DNA of 36,191 nucleotides from JBQTIQ01 sp052387955 (GTDB taxonomy: Bacteria > Actinomycetota > Acidimicrobiia > Acidimicrobiales > JACDCH01): assembly GCA_052387955.1 (NCBI GenBank), contig JBQTIQ010000051.1, positions 1-36,191 of the forward strand, given 5' to 3'. Of this stretch, positions 33,681-36,191 are shown one piece after another. The first letter of the stretch is position 1, and each line of letters starts with the position of its first letter. Position numbers and translations under genes: made by a program. The notes beneath the pieces are model-generated. The model worked only from the letters and a program-made list of their open reading frames with translations, was not told where the DNA came from and searched no databases.

Positions 33681-34631
33681 ATGGCCCGCAGCGTGGGTGT
33701 CGACGTCGGCGGTACGAAGATCCTCGCCCTGGTCTTCGACGACGAGTCAGGGGCGGTCGTCGGCGAGCCGGCGAAAGAGGCCACGCCGCCCGGGACTGAA
33801 GCGCTGCTCGACGCCGTCGCCGCCGTCGTGGTACGGCTCGAGCAGGCCGAGGGGCCCGTCGCCGGCATCGGAGCCGGCCTTCCTGGCCTCGTCGACCGGC
33901 GGGGCCGGCTGGCGGCCGCCCCCAACCTGCCCGCCGTGGCCGGCGTCGCCTTCGCCGAGCGGCTGGCGGAGCGGGTGGGCCGCCAGGTGACGGTCGACAA
34001 CGACGCCACCTGCGCGGCCTGGGCCGAGGCGACCCGGGGCGCGGCGGCCGGGGTGGCCGACATGGTCATGGTCACCCTCGGCACCGGCATAGGCGCCGGG
34101 CTGGTGGCGGGGGGGCGGCTGCAACGGGGCCGCCATGGTTTCGCCGGCGAACCCGGCCACATGGTGGTCGACCCCGATGGCCCGCTGTGCCCCTGTGGCC
34201 GGCGCGGGTGCTGGGAGCGTTACGCCTCCGGTAGCGGCCTCGGCCGCCTGGCCCGGGAAGCGGCCGAAGCCGGGCAGGCCCCTCGTCTGGTCGAACTGGC
34301 CGGCGGTGACCCCGAGGCGGTCAAGGGGGAACACGTCACCGCCGCCGCCGGGCAAGGCGACCAGGACGCGCTGGCCGTGCTCCGCCAGCTCGGATGGTGG
34401 GTGGCCCTCGGGCTCGCCAACCTGGTCAACGTGCTCGACCCCGAGGTGGTGGTGGTCGGCGGGGGACTGGTGGCGGCGGGCGAGATGCTCCTGGGGCCGG
34501 TGCGGTCGTCGTTCGCCGAGCTGGTGCTCGGCCCCTCCCACCGTCCGCTGACCAGGATCGTCCCCGCCGCCCTGGGCAGCGAGGCCGGTGCCATCGGCGC
34601 CGCCCTGCTGGCGCTCGAACGCCGGCAGTAG
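33681..34631 (+). CDS. ROK-family glucokinase
   Basis: The 316-residue protein has the phosphate-binding start VGVDVGGTKI (residues 5-14), DNDATCAAWAE (the Asp catalytic base region), VTLGTGIGAGLVAGG, and GEPGHMVVDP. The ROK zinc motif CPCGRRGCWE starts at C170; together with the preceding His these ligands are complete. It phosphorylates glucose (or possibly another hexose) with ATP, giving glucose-6-phosphate for glycolysis and for the glycogen pool that feeds the treXZY pathway in this window. No DNA-binding domain is present, so it is a kinase and not a ROK repressor. It is 72 nt upstream of the aminotransferase, which has its own promoter. Confidence 0.92.
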   Translation: MARSVGVDVGGTKILALVFDDESGAVVGEPAKEATPPGTEALLDAVAAVVVRLEQAEGPVAGIGAGLPGLVDRRGRLAAAPNLPAVAGVAFAERLAERVGRQVTVDNDATCAAWAEATRGAAAGVADMVMVTLGTGIGAGLVAGGRLQRGRHGFAGEPGHMVVDPDGPLCPCGRRGCWERYASGSGLGRLAREAAEAGQAPRLVELAGGDPEAVKGEHVTAAAGQGDQDALAVLRQLGWWVALGLANLVNVLDPEVVVVGGGLVAAGEMLLGPVRSSFAELVLGPSHRPLTRIVPAALGSEAGAIGAALLALERRQ

Positions 34632-34691
34632 AAGGCGCGAGAAGCGCCTCAGCAGACCAAGAACTCGCGAAAGCGCCCTCGGCGATGGCGG

Positions 34692-34697
34692 TACCCT
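34692..34697 (+). promoter_or_regulatory. -10 element for the aminotransferase gene (TACCCT)
   Basis: TACCCT ends 6 nt before the ATG at 34704 with no ribosome site, the spacing of a leaderless mRNA. Confidence 0.55.
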
Positions 34698-34703
34698 CGG
34701 ACG

Positions 34704-35879
34704 ATGGAGTTCCGCCGCATCGACGGTTTGCCGCCGTACGTCTTCACGATCATCGACAGCCTGAAGGTGGCGGCTCGGCGTGAAGGCCACGACGTCATCG
34801 ACCTCGGTTTCGGCAACCCTGACATCCCGTCGCCCGAGATCGCGGTCGAGAAGCTGTGCGAGGCCGCCCGCAACACCCGCAACCATCGCTATTCCTCCAG
34901 CCGGGGGATCCCGAAGTTGCGGGAGGCGGTGAGCGACCTGTACCGGCGCCGCTTCAACGTCGAGATCGACCCCGACACCGAGGTCATCAACACCATCGGG
35001 GCCAAGGAGGGCTTCAGCCACCTCATGTGGGTGCTGCTCCAGCCCGGTGACGCCGCCCTGGTGCCGTCGCCGTCGTACCCGATCCACATCCGTGGCCCGT
35101 ACTTCGCCGGCGCCGACGCCCGCGAGGTGCCGGTCGGCCCGGGCCAGGACTTCGTGGCCAACGTCATCGAGTCCTGGGAGTACGGCTGGCCCAAGCCCCG
35201 GGTGGTGGTGCTCTCCTTCCCCCACAACCCGACCACGACCTGTTTCGAGAAGGCCGATTTCCAACGCCTCGTCGACTGGGCGCTTGAACGCGACGTCGTG
35301 CTCGTACACGACTTCGCCTATGCCGAGACCGCATTCGACGGCTTCCGCCCGCCGTCGATCCTCGAATGCGAGGGTGCCAAGCAGTGCTCGGTCGAGCTGT
35401 ACACGCTGACCAAGTCGTTCTCGATGGCCGGTTGGCGGATCGGCTTCCTGGTCGGCAACGCCGAGATCGTCGCCGCCTTGGCCAAGATCAAGAGCTATCT
35501 CGACTACGGGACGTTCCAACCCATCCAGATCGCCGCCACCGTCACGCTCAACGAGGCCCAGGACTTCCCCAAGCACGTCAACGAGATCTACCAGTCCCGT
35601 CGCGACACGCTGTGCAGCAGCCTCGACCGGATCGGCTGGCGCTTCGAGCGGCCCCGGGGGACGATGTTCGCCTGGGCGCCGATCCCCGAGCCGTACCGGG
35701 AGATGGGCTCGATCGAGTTCGCCAAGACGCTGGTGACCGACGCCCACGTGGCGGTGTCGCCCGGCGTCGGTTTCGGGCCCGACGGCGACGGCTACGTGCG
35801 CTTCGCGTTGATCGAGAACGAGCAGCGCATCGCCCAGGCGGTACGCAACCTGAGGCGGGCGCTGCCCAAGCTGGGCTGA
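34704..35879 (+). CDS. Class I aminotransferase, alanine-synthesising AlaC-like
   Basis: The PLP enzyme has 391 residues. The N-terminal PPYVFTIIDSLKVAAR and DLGFGNPDIPSP are typical of AlaC-type (alanine/pyruvate) transaminases and their LL-diaminopimelate-aminotransferase-like relatives. The PLP lysine is K237 in TLTKSFSMAGWRIGF; SFPHNPTTTCF and HDFAYAETAFDG hold the Asn and Tyr/Asp contacts, and the C-terminal RFALIENEQRI has the substrate-carboxylate arginine. It probably makes alanine from pyruvate using glutamate. An ACT-domain gene follows on the same strand. The ATG at 34704 follows a TACCCT box by 6 nt. Confidence 0.93.
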   Translation: MEFRRIDGLPPYVFTIIDSLKVAARREGHDVIDLGFGNPDIPSPEIAVEKLCEAARNTRNHRYSSSRGIPKLREAVSDLYRRRFNVEIDPDTEVINTIGAKEGFSHLMWVLLQPGDAALVPSPSYPIHIRGPYFAGADAREVPVGPGQDFVANVIESWEYGWPKPRVVVLSFPHNPTTTCFEKADFQRLVDWALERDVVLVHDFAYAETAFDGFRPPSILECEGAKQCSVELYTLTKSFSMAGWRIGFLVGNAEIVAALAKIKSYLDYGTFQPIQIAATVTLNEAQDFPKHVNEIYQSRRDTLCSSLDRIGWRFERPRGTMFAWAPIPEPYREMGSIEFAKTLVTDAHVAVSPGVGFGPDGDGYVRFALIENEQRIAQAVRNLRRALPKLG

Positions 35880-35965
35880 CCGGACGGGCTCGCCCCGGCC
35901 GCTGCGGCCAGCAAGCTGTACCGTTCCTTTCGCACCCGGGAAACCGGCCGTTCACAACCCGCCCC

Positions 35966-35971
35966 TACGGT
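35966..35971 (+). promoter_or_regulatory. -10 element for the ACT-domain gene (TACGGT)
   Basis: TACGGT lies 7 nt before the ATG at 35979, the leaderless geometry seen at several other starts in this window. Confidence 0.5.
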
Positions 35972-35978
35972 GCCGGCC

Positions 35979-36191
35979 ATGGTCGCGAGCTACGTCGTCA
36001 GGGTCTGGCTTCCCGACCGCCCTGGCGCTCTCGGCGCGGTGGCCAGTCGGGTCGGTGCCGTCCGGGGCGATGTGGTCGGCATCGAGATCCTCGAGCGGGG
36101 GGCGGGCCGGGCCGTCGACGAGTTGGTGGTGGAGCTGCCCGCCGGCATGCCCGTCGATCTCCTGCTGGCCGAGATCTCCCAGGTCGATGGT
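35979..36191 (+). CDS. ACT-domain protein, N-terminal part
   Basis: The first 71 codons are present before the window ends. They form the start of an ACT domain: YVVRVWLPDRPGALGAVASR (5-24), with the PGALG ligand-binding turn, a helix, and the strands GDVVGIEILERG and AVDELVVELP. ACT domains bind amino acids and regulate enzymes. Whether this is a stand-alone regulator or the N-terminus of an enzyme cannot be seen. It has its own leaderless-type promoter box and follows the AlaC-like gene by 99 nt. The start ATG is at 35979. Confidence 0.8.
   Translation, partial: MVASYVVRVWLPDRPGALGAVASRVGAVRGDVVGIEILERGAGRAVDELVVELPAGMPVDLLLAEISQVDG

Overview
The window is high-GC, densely packed bacterial DNA, almost certainly from an actinobacterium. 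It carries a WhiB-family iron-sulfur regulator, a BldC-type regulator, the actinobacterial division protein SepH, a PimB-like phosphatidylinositol-mannoside mannosyltransferase, GTG/TTG starts, and several genes that look leaderless (a TANNNT box 6-9 nt before the start codon). QueG, a baeRF protein and the non-mycobacterial gene order would suit a deep-branching lineage such as Acidimicrobiia. That placement is inference from gene content, not something measured here.

Layout. 1-160: 3' end of an IS630-type transposase, followed by the first of three copies of a ~70 bp dispersed repeat. 266-844: histidine phosphatase. 918-1286: RNase P RNA. 1326-3184: divergent STAS antagonist and SpoIIE-type PP2C phosphatase (partner-switching genes without their kinase). 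3250-9633: treX-treZ-treY on the minus strand, converting glycogen or maltodextrin to trehalose. 9836-11858: minus-strand cluster of a cupredoxin lipoprotein and two exported ferritin-like proteins. 11937-18156: glycerol-linked block with a glycerol-kinase-like FGGY kinase, a four-helix membrane protein, an alkyl-DHAP-synthase-like flavoprotein, an alpha/beta hydrolase and glycerol-3-phosphate dehydrogenase. 18157-18594: a GC-poor gap. 18595-20470: bldC-like, whiB-like and trpD. 20567-23620: zinc-ribbon protein, NYN-domain protein and GT87 membrane glycosyltransferase. 23740-30856: a small Cys-motif protein preceded by a CsoR-like palindrome, then a tightly overlapping run sepH-queG-pimB-membrane protein-arsA plus a small protein. 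30875-32239: a Trp-rich HEXXH protein and a HEAT-repeat protein on the minus strand. 32386-33501: baeRF protein. 33681-36191: ROK glucokinase, alanine-type aminotransferase and the start of an ACT-domain gene.

How the genes fit together. Trehalose synthesis beside exported ferritin-like proteins of the family that includes desiccation-related proteins suggests a desiccation or oxidative-stress block. FGGY kinase, GlpD and the AGPS-like enzyme all touch the glycerol-3-phosphate/DHAP node and may feed glycerolipid or ether-lipid synthesis. The kinase lacks two residues of the classical glycerol pocket, so its substrate is uncertain. The sepH-to-arsA run has four consecutive 4-nt overlaps, so cell division, tRNA modification and envelope mannosylation appear to be co-translated.

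The least explained pieces are the HEXXH/HEAT pair, the three-copy repeat, the CsoR-like palindrome at 23716, and the 15-bp perfect inverted repeat at 33571-33625.
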